Below are positions 8,659-17,693 of a DNA stretch of 64,000 nt, one piece after another (within the stretch, counting starts at the first letter, position 1; each line of letters opens with the position of its first letter). A model generated the notes under the pieces. That model worked only from the letters and a program-made list of their open reading frames with translations, was not told the DNA's origin and searched no databases. Source of the stretch: Prosthecodimorpha staleyi (GTDB taxonomy: Bacteria; Pseudomonadota; Alphaproteobacteria; Rhizobiales; Ancalomicrobiaceae); assembly GCF_018729455.1 (NCBI RefSeq), contig NZ_JAHHZF010000009.1, positions 243,176-307,175 on the forward strand. Direction: 5' to 3'. A program made the translations under genes and the position numbers.

Positions 8659-9099
8659 TCATTGCGGACTCGCAGTTGGACACTCGGATGCCTCCGGATC
8701 GACCGGAACGCGCGGATCGCGCCAGCGCGGCGGCGCCGCCATCATGGCGACGGCCTGCTCCTCGGCCCCGAACCCGTCGCGCGGCAGGGTGAGAGCCTGC
8801 TGGCCGTCATAGCCGATAGCGTGGCGGACGGCGGGGCTGAGGAAATAGGCGCCGAAGACGAGTTCGAGCAGGGCTTCGAAGCCCGGACGGTCGGCGGCCG
8901 CGCAGGCCTCGACATCGTCCGGCCCGAAGGCCTCCGGCAGGGCGGCCAGGATCCGGTCCGGCACGCCGGCGAGATCCGGACGGATCTTGAGGACGCGGGC
9001 GATCAGGGCCCCTGCGGGATCGGCCGCCGAGTAGGCCGGGCTTGGCCCGCGGCCCGGCACGAGCAGATCGAACAGCTGCGTCCGGCGCGGGTCGCTCAT
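8659..9099 (-). CDS. Gluconate 2-dehydrogenase subunit 3-like small subunit
   Basis: A 146-residue protein whose ATG overlaps the stop of the GMC oxidoreductase (ATGA). The sequence FEALLELVFGAYFLSPAVRHAIGYDGQQAL resembles the ending of gluconate 2-dehydrogenase subunit 3-type partners, which accompany GMC flavoproteins. Unlike the classical subunit it has no twin-arginine signal, and no cytochrome c subunit is encoded nearby, so the pair looks cytoplasmic with an unknown electron acceptor. It is the last gene of the six-gene leftward operon. The assignment rests on weak similarity plus context. Confidence 0.65.
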   Translation of the reverse strand: MSDPRRTQLFDLLVPGRGPSPAYSAADPAGALIARVLKIRPDLAGVPDRILAALPEAFGPDDVEACAAADRPGFEALLELVFGAYFLSPAVRHAIGYDGQQALTLPRDGFGAEEQAVAMMAAPPRWRDPRVPVDPEASECPTASPQ

Positions 9100-10700
9100 G
9101 CCGCACTCCGAATGTCGCGGCGCCCGGCGACCAGCCTTTCGGCCGCCCGCAGCGCGAGGGCCGCGGTGGTCAGCGCGGGATTGACCGAGGAGCCGGTCAC
9201 GAAGGTGCTGCCGTCGACGATCATCAGGTTGGGCACGTCGTGGACGCGGTTCCAGCGGTCGACCACCGAGGTCTCCGGGTCGTCGCCCATGCGGGCGGTT
9301 CCGAGCAGGTGCCAGCCGAGATCCGGGATCAGGCCGGTCGCCTCGGTCCGGTAGGCGCCCGCCTCGCGCAGCGATTGCTCCGCCTTGGCGGTGTTGAAGG
9401 CCAGCATCCTGTGGCAGTCCTCCGAGACGCGATAGACCAGCCGCGGCGCCGGCAGCCCGTCGGAATCGGTCAGGGTCGGATGGAGTTCGACGCGGTTTTC
9501 CGGATCGGGCAGGTCCTCGCAGGACAGCCCCCAGATCGCCGTCCGGCCGAGCCAGGCGGCGACATGGTCGTGGACGGCATCGCCCCAGCGCCGGCCGTCG
9601 CGCCAGGGAAACAGCGCCGCCGAGAGCGGGCCGCCGGACGGGCCGAGATTCCATTTCGCGCCGCGCACGAAGCCGCGGGACGGATCGGATTCGGCGAATT
9701 CCATCGAATAGAGGCTCTGGCCCCAGTGGCCCTGCCAGCTCTGCATCGGTTCGTCGAAGAAGCCGACGACCCGCCCGAACGGGTGCATCATCAGCCGCCG
9801 GCCGACCTGGCCGGAGCGGGCCGCCAGGCCGTCCGGGTTGCGGCCGGAGCGCGACAGCAGGAGCAGGCGCGCGCTGCCGAGCGCGTTGGCGGCGAGGATC
9901 ACGAGCGCCGCGCGGATCCGGCGGCGCTCGCCGTGGCGCACATAGACGACGCCGTCTGCCCGGCCGGCTGCGTCGAGCGTGATCTCGGCGACACGGGCAT
10001 GATCGAGCACACGCGCGCCGAGCGCTTCCGCGCGCGGCCAGTGGGTCAGGTCCACGGAGGCCTTGGCGCCCTCGTTGCAGCCGTAGCCGCAGGTCGAGCG
10101 CTGCACGCAGGGCCGTCGCCCGTCATAGGGGCGCGATGCGATCGAATTGGAGCCGGGCCACCAGTGCCAGCCGAGGCGCTGATGGGCCGCGGCGACCTTC
10201 GTGCCCCAGGCGCCGACGGGCAGCTGAGGTAGCGGGTAGTCCGCACGCGGCGGATAGGCCGGGTCGCCGACGAGGCCCGAGGCGCCGAAGTCGCGGTCGA
10301 TGCGATCATAGAAGGGATCGAGCTCGAAATAGTCGATCGGCCAGTCGTCGGCGACGCCGTCGAGCGACCGCACCCGAAAATCGGACGGCAGGAAGCGCAT
10401 CCAGTGGGCGCCGTACAGGATGGTCGAGCCGCCGACGCCGTGGAAGAGCTGCGGCTTCATCTCCGCGTCGGTGTCGTCGACGGGCGTGTCCTCCCGCCGT
10501 CCCCGGCGGTTGGGATGGGCATGCCAGGGGCCGAGCCCCGCCACCTCGACGTCGTCGTGGCGGCCGCGATAGTCCTCGCGGTCGTGGCGCCCGCCCTGTT
10601 CCAGGCACGTCACGGCGATCCCGGCCTCGGCGAGGCGGCGGGCGACCACGGCCCCGGACAGCCCGGCGCCGACGATCAGGACATCGGTCGTTTCCACCAT
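9096..10700 (-). CDS. GMC family oxidoreductase (FAD-dependent alcohol dehydrogenase)
   Basis: A 534-residue glucose-methanol-choline flavoprotein: N-terminal IVGAGLSGAVVARRL dinucleotide-binding motif and LEQGG, a GGSTILYGAHW segment, CGYGCNEGAK, and the C-terminal DLGWHLLGTARMG catalytic histidine block followed by GSSVNPALTTAALALRAAERL. This layout is that of gluconate/sorbosone-type dehydrogenases with a small subunit, which is the next gene. It would oxidise an alcohol to a carbonyl. ATG 10700 is the start matching the family; 7 bp separate it from the VOC gene upstream. Substrate is not predictable. Confidence 0.9.
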   Translation of the reverse strand: MVETTDVLIVGAGLSGAVVARRLAEAGIAVTCLEQGGRHDREDYRGRHDDVEVAGLGPWHAHPNRRGRREDTPVDDTDAEMKPQLFHGVGGSTILYGAHWMRFLPSDFRVRSLDGVADDWPIDYFELDPFYDRIDRDFGASGLVGDPAYPPRADYPLPQLPVGAWGTKVAAAHQRLGWHWWPGSNSIASRPYDGRRPCVQRSTCGYGCNEGAKASVDLTHWPRAEALGARVLDHARVAEITLDAAGRADGVVYVRHGERRRIRAALVILAANALGSARLLLLSRSGRNPDGLAARSGQVGRRLMMHPFGRVVGFFDEPMQSWQGHWGQSLYSMEFAESDPSRGFVRGAKWNLGPSGGPLSAALFPWRDGRRWGDAVHDHVAAWLGRTAIWGLSCEDLPDPENRVELHPTLTDSDGLPAPRLVYRVSEDCHRMLAFNTAKAEQSLREAGAYRTEATGLIPDLGWHLLGTARMGDDPETSVVDRWNRVHDVPNLMIVDGSTFVTGSSVNPALTTAALALRAAERLVAGRRDIRSAA

Positions 10701-10707
10701 GGCGGCC

Positions 10708-11262
10708 TCACTCCGCCGGCCGCTTCGGGTGCCAGAGGCGGACCGGCGCGTCGGCCTCGTAGGCCTTGCCGCGCGGCGCCGAGCAGAGCTCCATCTGCAG
10801 GCCCCATGGCGCGAGGAAATAGACCCAGGACGCGCCGGCCGAGTTGCCCGTCGTGATCGCCATCGGTTCGCCGAGGATGCGGACGCCATGGGCCTTCAGA
10901 TGGGCGACGGCGGCATGGATGTCGTCGACATAGAGGGCGATGTGGTGGCCGCCCCAATCGCTGTTGCGCGGCCGCGTGCGGACCTGGTCGGGGGCGGTGT
11001 ATTCGAAGAGCTCGAGGTTGAGACCGTTCCGGCAGCGCAGGAAGGAATAGCGGCAGGTCGCCTTCGGGTCGACGTCGAGCGCCTCGGCCATGAAGGCCTC
11101 GTCCTCGGGCCGCCCGCCGATGGCGTCGCCCGCATAGACGAAGTCGGCGCCGATCACCTCGACGAAGAAGACCACGGCCGCTTCCAGGTCGGGGACGGTC
11201 AGGCCGACATGGTCAAGCCCGGCCAGGCCGGGGATGCCGCGGGCGGCAGTCGACGGGGTCAT
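10708..11262 (-). CDS. VOC (glyoxalase/dioxygenase) family protein
   Basis: A 184-residue vicinal-oxygen-chelate protein with two betaalphabetabetabeta modules: GLDHVGLTVPDLEAAVVFF opens the first (metal-ligand His in LDHVG), and GGHHIALYVDDIHAAVAHL opens the second, with a C-terminal glutamate in LQMELCSA. The ligands His, His and Glu are thus visible. VOC proteins isomerise, epimerise or cleave with a divalent metal. It lies between the E2-type gene (3 bp gap) and the GMC gene (7 bp gap), so it shares their pathway. A glyoxalase-like or ring-opening role is equally possible. Confidence 0.87.
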   Translation of the reverse strand: MTPSTAARGIPGLAGLDHVGLTVPDLEAAVVFFVEVIGADFVYAGDAIGGRPEDEAFMAEALDVDPKATCRYSFLRCRNGLNLELFEYTAPDQVRTRPRNSDWGGHHIALYVDDIHAAVAHLKAHGVRILGEPMAITTGNSAGASWVYFLAPWGLQMELCSAPRGKAYEADAPVRLWHPKRPAE

Positions 11263-11265
11263 CGC

Positions 11266-12399
11266 TCAGACCCCCGCGCGCGCAAAACAGTCCCGCAGTG
11301 CGCGGACGACCTCCGCGGGCGCTTCGAGCTGCGGCATGTGGCCGGCACCGGCGATCCGGCTCGTCGCAACTCCTGCCGGCAGACCGGCGGCGTGGGCGAT
11401 CGGGACGATCCGATCCGCCTCGCCCCAGATGACGGCGACCGGACAGGCCAGCGACGCGGCTTCGGCGCGCAGGTCCACGGCCTGCCGCCCGTCGGGAAAC
11501 ACGGCGGCGGCGATCGCCGCGAGCGCCTCGGGGACGCCGTCGCGGCGCTTCATGCGCAGCACGTCGTCGATCATCCGGCGCTCGACCGCGTCGGCATTGG
11601 CGAAGAGCCGTCCGAGGATGTCCTTCAAATCCTTGCGCCGCTCGGCCGCCAGGAAGCCGGCGATGTAGCCGCCGTCGATCTCGGGTCCGAAGCCGACCGG
11701 CGCCAGAAGCGACAGCGAGGCGACCGCCTCCGGCCGTGCGGCCGCAGCAGCGAGCGCGACGGCGCCGCCGAGCGAATGGCCGACGAGATGCGCGCGCGGC
11801 AGGTTGAGGGCGTCAATCAGGCCCGTTACCGCCCCGGCCAGCGTCTTCAGCGTGCCGTCGCCGATCTCGGTGCCGGAGGCGCCGTGGCCAGGCAGATCGA
11901 GCGCCAGGACCGGGCGCTCCGCGGCGAGTTGGCTTTCGACGAACATCCAGTTGTCGCGGTCGCCGCCGAAGCCATGGATCAGCACCACCGGTACGGCGTC
12001 GGAGGGCCCCGCCCCCGGCGTGCGGCGCAGGGCGATCGACAGGGCGCCGACCGTGACGACCTCGTCGACCGGGCCTGCATCCGTGTCGGCTGCCTCGACG
12101 ACCCATTCGGCCTGCGCCGCCACGACCGCGTCGATCTCGGCGTCCGGGACGCCGGCGTCCGCGATCACGCCGATCAGCGTGCCGACGGGCACGATCCGTC
12201 CCGCCTCGACGACGGCGCGGCGCAATACGCCCGCGGCGGCGGCCGTCTCCACATTGGTGATCTTGGTCGTCTCGATCTCCGCCAGATCCTGACCCGCGGC
12301 GACCGCCTCGCCCGGCGCCACCAGCCAGCGGGCCACGGCCCCCTCCGTCATGGTCATGCCGTAGCGCGGCATGCGGACCGGCGTCACGGCGGCGCTCAT
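11266..12399 (-). CDS. Acetoin-dehydrogenase-type E2: lipoyl domain fused to alpha/beta hydrolase
   Basis: A 377-residue protein. Residues 1-80 form a biotinyl/lipoyl domain with the modified lysine in EIETTKITN; after a linker, residues about 125-375 form an alpha/beta hydrolase with IHGFGGD, the nucleophile elbow GHSLGG and a late GAGHMPQLE histidine. This architecture is that of AcoC (acetoin dehydrogenase E2), not a canonical CoA acyltransferase. ATG 12399 overlaps the stop of the E1beta gene (ATGA); a GTG three codons upstream is less likely. No E3 gene is present locally. The operon suggests oxidative cleavage of an acyloin- or 2-oxoacid-like intermediate. Confidence 0.9.
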   Translation of the reverse strand: MSAAVTPVRMPRYGMTMTEGAVARWLVAPGEAVAAGQDLAEIETTKITNVETAAAAGVLRRAVVEAGRIVPVGTLIGVIADAGVPDAEIDAVVAAQAEWVVEAADTDAGPVDEVVTVGALSIALRRTPGAGPSDAVPVVLIHGFGGDRDNWMFVESQLAAERPVLALDLPGHGASGTEIGDGTLKTLAGAVTGLIDALNLPRAHLVGHSLGGAVALAAAAARPEAVASLSLLAPVGFGPEIDGGYIAGFLAAERRKDLKDILGRLFANADAVERRMIDDVLRMKRRDGVPEALAAIAAAVFPDGRQAVDLRAEAASLACPVAVIWGEADRIVPIAHAAGLPAGVATSRIAGAGHMPQLEAPAEVVRALRDCFARAGV

Positions 12400-13409
12400 C
12401 GGGTCCACCCGACGGCCTTGCGGACCGCCGCCTCGATCTTCTCGACGCTCGGGATGTAGGCGGCCTCGAGCTCCGGCGCATAGGGCACCGGGGCATGCGG
12501 CGGCGTGACCTTCTGGATCGGCGCCTTCAGCAGGCCGAAAGCCTCCTCGGCGACGATGCCGGCGATGTCGGAGGCCATCCCGCAGCGCGGATAGGCCTCG
12601 TCGACGATGACGAGCCGGCCGGTCTCTTCGAGCGTCTCGACGATCGTGTCGATGTCGATGGGCGAGGTCGTGCGCGGGTCGACCACCGTCGCCTCGATGC
12701 CGTCGCGGGCGAGCCGGGCCGCCGCCTCCATGGCGCGGCCGACCATGCGGCCATAGGCCACGATGGTGACATCGCCGCCGTCGCGCAGCACGCCGGCCTC
12801 GCCGAAGGGCACCACATAGGCGCCGTCCGGCACCTCGCCCATGTCGTCATACATCGCCTTGTGTTCGAGGAAGATGACCGGGTCGTCGTCGCGGATCGCC
12901 TGGATGAGCAGGCCCTTGGCGTCATAGGGCGAGGATGGCACCACGACCTTCAGGCCCGGAATGTGGGTGAAAAGCGGGTAGAGCGCCTGGCTGTGCTGGC
13001 TGGCCGAGCGCGTGCCGGCCCCGAAGGTGGCGCGCAGCACCATGGGGGTGACGGCCTTGCCGCCGAACATGTAGCGGAACTTGGCGGCCTGGTTGAAGAT
13101 CTGGTCGAAGCAGACGCCCATGAAATCGACGAACATGATCTCGACCACCGGCCGCAGGCCCGTCATCGCAGCGCCGGCGGCGGCGCCCACGAAGGCGCTT
13201 TCGGTGATCGGCGTGTCGCGCACCCGCTCGGGGCCGAATTCGGCGAGCAGCCCCTTGGTGACCCCGAAGGCACCGCCCCAGGCATCCTGCTCGCCTGACG
13301 CTCCTTTCCCGCCGGCGACATCCTCGCCCATGACGAAGACCCGCGGATCGCGCCGCATCTCCAGCCGCATCGCCTCGTTCAGCGCCTGTCGGAAGGACTT
13401 CCTCGGCAT
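12396..13409 (-). CDS. Alpha-ketoacid/acetoin dehydrogenase E1 component, beta subunit
   Basis: A 337-residue transketolase-like E1beta subunit of normal length. It has the N-terminal ALNEAMRLEMRRDPRVFVMGEDVA block, DTPITESAFVGAAAGAAMTGLRPV and IMFVDFMGVCFDQIFNQAAKFRYM, then the HSQALYPLFTHIPGLKVV segment typical of the acetoin/branched-chain group. With the alpha subunit it forms the thiamine-diphosphate heterotetramer that decarboxylates or cleaves the substrate and acylates the lipoyl domain of the next gene. It sits 30 bp downstream of E1alpha. The acetoin label is by operon composition; the true substrate may differ. Confidence 0.93.
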   Translation of the reverse strand: MPRKSFRQALNEAMRLEMRRDPRVFVMGEDVAGGKGASGEQDAWGGAFGVTKGLLAEFGPERVRDTPITESAFVGAAAGAAMTGLRPVVEIMFVDFMGVCFDQIFNQAAKFRYMFGGKAVTPMVLRATFGAGTRSASQHSQALYPLFTHIPGLKVVVPSSPYDAKGLLIQAIRDDDPVIFLEHKAMYDDMGEVPDGAYVVPFGEAGVLRDGGDVTIVAYGRMVGRAMEAAARLARDGIEATVVDPRTTSPIDIDTIVETLEETGRLVIVDEAYPRCGMASDIAGIVAEEAFGLLKAPIQKVTPPHAPVPYAPELEAAYIPSVEKIEAAVRKAVGWTR

Positions 13410-13439
13410 TGCTGGGTCTCCGTCGCGTGTCGGCGGGCT

Positions 13440-14408
13440 TCAGGGATAGGAGACGTAGACGTCGGTCGCGACGGTGGCGGGATCCGGTCGGGGTGCGGCG
13501 CGGGCCGCCACGACGGCGCCCTCGACCGAGGCCGCCGCCTCGGCATCGATGGCGTCGAGTTCGGCCTCGTCGATCAGGCCGGCCGGCACGACCTTGGCGC
13601 GGAAGACCTTCAGGCAGTCGCGCTCGGATCGCATCGACTGCTTTTCGGCCGGGGTCCTATAGGTGTCGGCGTCGCCGCTGAAATGGCCGAGATAGCGCGG
13701 CACGGTGATGTGCAGGACCGTCGGTCCCTCGCCGGCGCGGCCGCGCGCCACCGCGCGTCCGGCCGCCTCGTGGACCGCGAAGACATCGGTGCCGTCGACC
13801 CGTTCGGCCGGGATGCCGTAGCCGGCGGCCCGGACGACGATGTCGCCCGCGACGGCCCAACTCGACGCGGTCGCCTCCGCGAAGCCGTTGTCTTCGATGG
13901 CGAAGATCACCGGAAGGTCCCAGACCCGGGCGAGATTGAGGGATTCCGCGGTCGTGCCCTGATTGAAGCCACCGTCGCCCGTATAGGCGACCGCCACGGC
14001 GCCGGAGCCGGTCAGCTTGGCGGTCAGGGCCGCCCCGCAGGCGAGGGGAGGGGCGCCGCCGACGATGCCGTTGGCACCGAGCATGCCCTTGTCGAGATCG
14101 GCGATGTGCATCGAGCCGCCCTTGCCGTGGCAGATGCCGGTCGCGCGGGCGAAGATCTCGGCCATCATGCCGTCGACATCGCATCCCTTCGCGATCGAGT
14201 GGCCATGTCCGCGATGGGTCGAGGCGACGCGGTCGATATCGGTCAGGTGCATCGAGATGCCGACCGCGGAGGCCTCCTGCCCGGCATAGAGGTGGGTCGA
14301 ACCGGGGATGTCGCCCGACGACATCTCCCGCTGGACCCGCTCCTCGAAGACGCGGATCAGCGCCATGGTCCTGTAGGCCTTCAGGAGGTCTGCCCTGGCA
14401 AGCTGCAT
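13440..14408 (-). CDS. Thiamine-diphosphate-dependent E1 component, alpha subunit (acetoin/pyruvate type)
   Basis: A 322-residue E1alpha. It shows YRTMALIRVFEERV, the HLYAGQEASAVG entry, THRGHGHSIAKG, the HGKGGSMHIAD loop and the ThDP/Mg motif GDGGFNQGTTAESLNLA with NNGFAEAT-like IEDNGFAEA. ATG 14408 has GGGGAG upstream; the 67-codon longer frame is noncoding. It is the first gene of the leftward operon E1alpha-E1beta-E2-VOC-GMC-small subunit. A degenerate island operator is centred about 80 bp upstream. It begins with no targeting signal, consistent with a cytoplasmic complex. Confidence 0.93.
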   Translation of the reverse strand: MQLARADLLKAYRTMALIRVFEERVQREMSSGDIPGSTHLYAGQEASAVGISMHLTDIDRVASTHRGHGHSIAKGCDVDGMMAEIFARATGICHGKGGSMHIADLDKGMLGANGIVGGAPPLACGAALTAKLTGSGAVAVAYTGDGGFNQGTTAESLNLARVWDLPVIFAIEDNGFAEATASSWAVAGDIVVRAAGYGIPAERVDGTDVFAVHEAAGRAVARGRAGEGPTVLHITVPRYLGHFSGDADTYRTPAEKQSMRSERDCLKVFRAKVVPAGLIDEAELDAIDAEAAASVEGAVVAARAAPRPDPATVATDVYVSYP

Positions 14409-14478
14409 GGGTCTCCCCGTCCTCGCGGGACGCAAGGGCGTCACTGGATTCAAATCTAACGAACCAGAGTTGCGTGGT

Positions 14479-14495
14479 AAAGAAGTGACTTGCAT
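14479..14495. promoter_or_regulatory. Island dyad, site C (E1alpha operon side)
   Basis: The right half ACTTGCAT is identical to that of the perfect palindrome at 2853-2869, while the left half AAAGAAGT keeps 5 of 8 bases. It lies about 70 bp before the E1alpha start codon. Confidence 0.45.
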
Positions 14496-14727
14496 TGAAA
14501 TCGGGCACGGAACGGCCTGATTTTCGGCAGCCCAGGCGGGTGGTTCCCGCATCCCGGCGCAGCGCCGCAAAAGGCCCTGGCGCGCCATGGAAGATCCGGG
14601 ATTGAGCAACTTTCGGGCAAGTGCCGCAGAAACCAGCGGCGCTTTGCCGCGAACGTCGCACCGTGTCCCTGCGTGAACAGGCGTTCCGGTCCGGTGGCCT
14701 TGGCACGCGGCTTGCTAATTTACCTCG

Positions 14728-14744
14728 GCGCAAGAGACTTGAAC
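14728..14744. promoter_or_regulatory. Island dyad, site D (ABC importer side)
   Basis: The core GCAAG-AGA-CTTGA keeps the complete left arm and 4 of 5 bases of the right arm. It lies about 125 bp before the start of the substrate-binding protein gene. Confidence 0.5.
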
Positions 14745-14867
14745 GGTGCGCACTTGGTTGTGCGAACGGATCCCGGCTCCTGCCCGGTGCGACCCGCAAG
14801 CGGGATGTGTCCCGGACCGCAGTCTCCGGGAGGCACCTCTTCGTCCGCGAACTCGAAGGATACCGAC

Positions 14868-15728
14868 ATGACGGCCAAAGGATGGACTTCCGCAGTCGCA
14901 TTCGCTCTCGCGCTCGGCGTGGCCGGCGAGGCGCTGGCCCAAGCCCCGGCCTGCGAGCCGGCAAAGTTGGCCACAAAGTATCCGAGCCTCGTCGGAAAGA
15001 CGATCAAGTTCGGCGCCGATCCGCAGACCCCGCCCTACACCATGCGTGATGGCGCGGACTTCAACAAGATCATCGGCGCCGATACCGATCTGGCCCGGGC
15101 GGTGTTCGACTGTCAGGGCATCAAGTACGAGATCTTCCTCGGTGGCTGGTCCGGCCTGCTGCCGGCGACCATTTCCGGCCAGATCGACGTATTCTGGAAC
15201 AATCTCTACTACACGGCCGAGCGCGCCAAGCAGGTCGACTACGTGCTCTACATGCAGGCCGGCACGGGCGCCCTGACCCAGGCCGGCAATCCCAAGAAGA
15301 TCGGCGGGCTGGATCAGACCTGCGGCACCACCGCGGCGGCCGGCCTCGGCACGGTCGAGGAAGCCGCCCTCAAGAAGGAAGACGAGAAGTGCAAGGCGGC
15401 CGGCAAGCCCGGCGTCACCGTGATGACCTATCCGGACCTCGCCGCCGGCATCCGGCTCGTCCAGACCGGCCGCGCGGACATCATGATGACCGACCTCGCG
15501 ATCGTCGAATCCCTCGCCATCGACAACCCGCAGACCTATGCCCGCGCCTTCAAGATCCTGACCGGCTTCACCATCGGGGCGGCGGTCAAGAACGGCAACG
15601 ACGAGCTGCTCAAGGCGATCTACGAGGGCCTCGTGGCCGTCCAGGCGAGCGGCGGTCAGAAGGCGATCTTCCAGAAATACAAGATCGATCCGGACCTGCA
15701 GGTCGCGGCCGAAATCAAGAAGGACTGA
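14868..15728 (+). CDS. Polar amino-acid-type ABC transporter substrate-binding protein
   Basis: A 286-residue periplasmic solute-binding protein of the amino-acid family (SBP_bac_3). Residues 1-25 are a signal peptide ending near ALAQA. Mature features include IKFGADPQTPPYTM, GADTDLARAVFDCQGIKYE, the SGLLPATISGQIDVFWNNLYYT segment and the TGRADIMMTDLAIVES hinge region. It delivers a small polar substrate to the fused permease/ATPase encoded 133 bp downstream. ATG 14868 follows GAAGGA; earlier in-frame codons lie in promoter sequence. An island dyad lies upstream, so transport is likely co-regulated with the catabolic genes. Confidence 0.93.
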   Translation: MTAKGWTSAVAFALALGVAGEALAQAPACEPAKLATKYPSLVGKTIKFGADPQTPPYTMRDGADFNKIIGADTDLARAVFDCQGIKYEIFLGGWSGLLPATISGQIDVFWNNLYYTAERAKQVDYVLYMQAGTGALTQAGNPKKIGGLDQTCGTTAAAGLGTVEEAALKKEDEKCKAAGKPGVTVMTYPDLAAGIRLVQTGRADIMMTDLAIVESLAIDNPQTYARAFKILTGFTIGAAVKNGNDELLKAIYEGLVAVQASGGQKAIFQKYKIDPDLQVAAEIKKD

Positions 15729-15861
15729 CCCGGCGTCTGCGGGCGAGGCCTTGTGCCACGCCCGCCGTCCGCCGAAGCGAAGGGCATGACCGCGGAGCCG
15801 GCTCTGGCGATCCGCGCTCCGGGGCGAAACAGATGGCGGCCGCAGCGGCCGGGTGTGGCGA

Positions 15862-17673
15862 ATGCAGATCTGGCTCCGACGGTTTACTGGCCTGTTTTCG
15901 CTGGCTTTTATCCTCACGCTGCTGCTGTCCGCCTGCGGCCCGGACGCCGGCACACAGAACACCTCGACACTCGACAACCTGGCGTCCGGCGGGAGCATCA
16001 CCAAGAAGGGCCCCCCGCCCTTCGTAATCGAGGTCTGGGGCTATTTCGTCTCCGGCTTCCTGTGGGAAGGCGCGTGGATCGCGGTCAAGATCACGGTCTG
16101 CGCGATGTCGGTCGGCCTGCTGCTCGGGCTCGGGCTCGCGCTGATGCGGCTTTCGAGCCTCGCGGCCGTCCGTGCGTCGGCATGGTTCTACATCTGGGTC
16201 GTGCGCGGCACGCCGCAGCTCCTGCAGCTGGTCTTCCTGTTCGACGCACTGCCCGAACTGGGCATCAGGCTCGATCCGATCACCACGGCGATCATCGGCT
16301 TCGCGCTGAACGAGGCCGCCTTCAGCGCCGAGATCATTCGCGGCGGCATCCTGTCGGTCAACCGCAACCAGTCCATCGCGGCCGACAGTCTGGGCATGGG
16401 CAAGTTCCTGACGCTGCGGCGGATCATCCTGCCGCAGGCGATGCGGGCCATCCTGCCCGGCGTGTCCAACGACACGATCGGCATGCTCAAGCTGACCTCG
16501 ATCGCTTCGATCGTCTTCGTCAACGAATTGACCTTCAGGGCCCAGCAGATCGTCGGACAGAACTTTCGGTTCTTCCCCGTCTTCATCGCCGCCGGGGCGA
16601 TCTATCTGGTGATGACCAGTGCCATCTCGCTGTTCCAGGCCTGGCTGGAGGCGCGCTACGACCTGGAGACCGACCGGACCCAGCGCAAGGGCGCCAACCT
16701 GATGGCCCGATTGACCGGCGGCCTGATCGGCGGCTGGAATCCGGCCCCCGCCGACGCCGAACCGGTGCGCACCCCCGAAGACCCTGCGCCGGCCCGGCCC
16801 GCGCCGGTCGCGCGCCGTCAACTCGACGAAGCCTGGCTCGCCCGCATCGCCGCGGCAGCAGATGTCGAGGCGCCGATCGGTGCCCCCTTCGTGGTCGCCA
16901 AGAATGTGCAGAAGGCCTATGGCGGCCGCGAGGTGCTGACCGGCATCGACCTGACGGTCAATCGCGGCGAATGCGTCGTCATCCTCGGGCCGTCAGGCTC
17001 GGGCAAGAGCACCTTTCTGCGCATGATCAACCATCTCGAGGTCCTGGACTGGGGCGAGATCCGGATCGACGGCAAGACCGTCGGCTACGACTACGCGACG
17101 GGCCGCCCGCGCCCCGTCCGCAGCCTCGCCGCCGCGAAGGCCTCGGCCCGCATCGGCATGGTGTTCCAGTCGTTCAATCTGTTCGGCCATCTGACCGCCC
17201 TGGAGAACGTGGTCGAAGCACCCGTCCGGGTCCACGGCGTCCCGCAAGCGGAGGCCGAGTCGCTGGCGCAGGAACTGCTGTCCAGCGTCGGCCTGGACGC
17301 GCACACGCAGCATCTCCCGCACCGGCTCTCGGGCGGGCAGCAGCAGCGGGTCGCGATCGCGCGCGCGCTCGCCATCAAGCCGCGGCTGATGCTCTTCGAC
17401 GAACCGACCTCGGCGCTCGACCCCGAGCTGGTCGGCGAGGTCCTGAACGTGATGCGGCGCCTCGCGGCCGCCGGCATGACCATGATCGTGGTCACGCACG
17501 AGATCCGGTTCGCCCGCGACGTGGCCGATCGGGTCATCTTCATGGACGAAGGCCGGATCATCGAGCAGGGTCCGCCCGAACAGGTCATCGACGCCCCGAT
17601 ACACGAGCGGACCCGCCGCTTCCTGCGCATGGTCGAACAGGCCGGTACCGACGACGACGCGATGCCGGGGTGA
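15862..17673 (+). CDS. Fused amino-acid ABC transporter permease/ATP-binding protein
   Basis: A 603-residue fusion. Residues about 65-275 are a HisMQ-type membrane permease ([13 protein letters not shown] loop, [28 protein letters not shown] motif). A Pro/Ala-rich linker of about 70 residues follows, then a full ATPase: Walker [10 protein letters not shown] (Lys near 382), Q-loop FQSFNLFGH, signature LSGGQQQR, Walker B LMLFDEP and the switch His in VVTHE. In most relatives these are two genes. The N-terminus, [17 protein letters not shown], resembles a lipoprotein signal with an LSAC lipobox, which is unusual for a permease. The ATG is preferred to a GTG three codons upstream. Confidence 0.9.
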   Translation: MQIWLRRFTGLFSLAFILTLLLSACGPDAGTQNTSTLDNLASGGSITKKGPPPFVIEVWGYFVSGFLWEGAWIAVKITVCAMSVGLLLGLGLALMRLSSLAAVRASAWFYIWVVRGTPQLLQLVFLFDALPELGIRLDPITTAIIGFALNEAAFSAEIIRGGILSVNRNQSIAADSLGMGKFLTLRRIILPQAMRAILPGVSNDTIGMLKLTSIASIVFVNELTFRAQQIVGQNFRFFPVFIAAGAIYLVMTSAISLFQAWLEARYDLETDRTQRKGANLMARLTGGLIGGWNPAPADAEPVRTPEDPAPARPAPVARRQLDEAWLARIAAAADVEAPIGAPFVVAKNVQKAYGGREVLTGIDLTVNRGECVVILGPSGSGKSTFLRMINHLEVLDWGEIRIDGKTVGYDYATGRPRPVRSLAAAKASARIGMVFQSFNLFGHLTALENVVEAPVRVHGVPQAEAESLAQELLSSVGLDAHTQHLPHRLSGGQQQRVAIARALAIKPRLMLFDEPTSALDPELVGEVLNVMRRLAAAGMTMIVVTHEIRFARDVADRVIFMDEGRIIEQGPPEQVIDAPIHERTRRFLRMVEQAGTDDDAMPG

Positions 17674-17693
17674 GCGCGAGGGCTATCGGCTGC

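Larger units (their letters stand above)
14409..14867. promoter_or_regulatory. Divergent promoter region between the E1alpha operon and the ABC importer
   Basis: These 459 bases hold no convincing gene. Two copies of the island dyad are present: 14479-14495 (core AGAAG-TGA-CTTGC, 8 of 10) on the E1alpha side and 14728-14744 (core GCAAG-AGA-CTTGA, 9 of 10) on the transporter side. Each lies within about 150 bp of its gene. No clear sigma-70 boxes could be assigned with confidence. Confidence 0.5.

Noticed and set aside
14409..14867. N-terminal extension of the E1alpha or binding-protein genes into the divergent region
   Set aside because: Family starts, ribosome sites and the signal peptide place both starts at the region borders.
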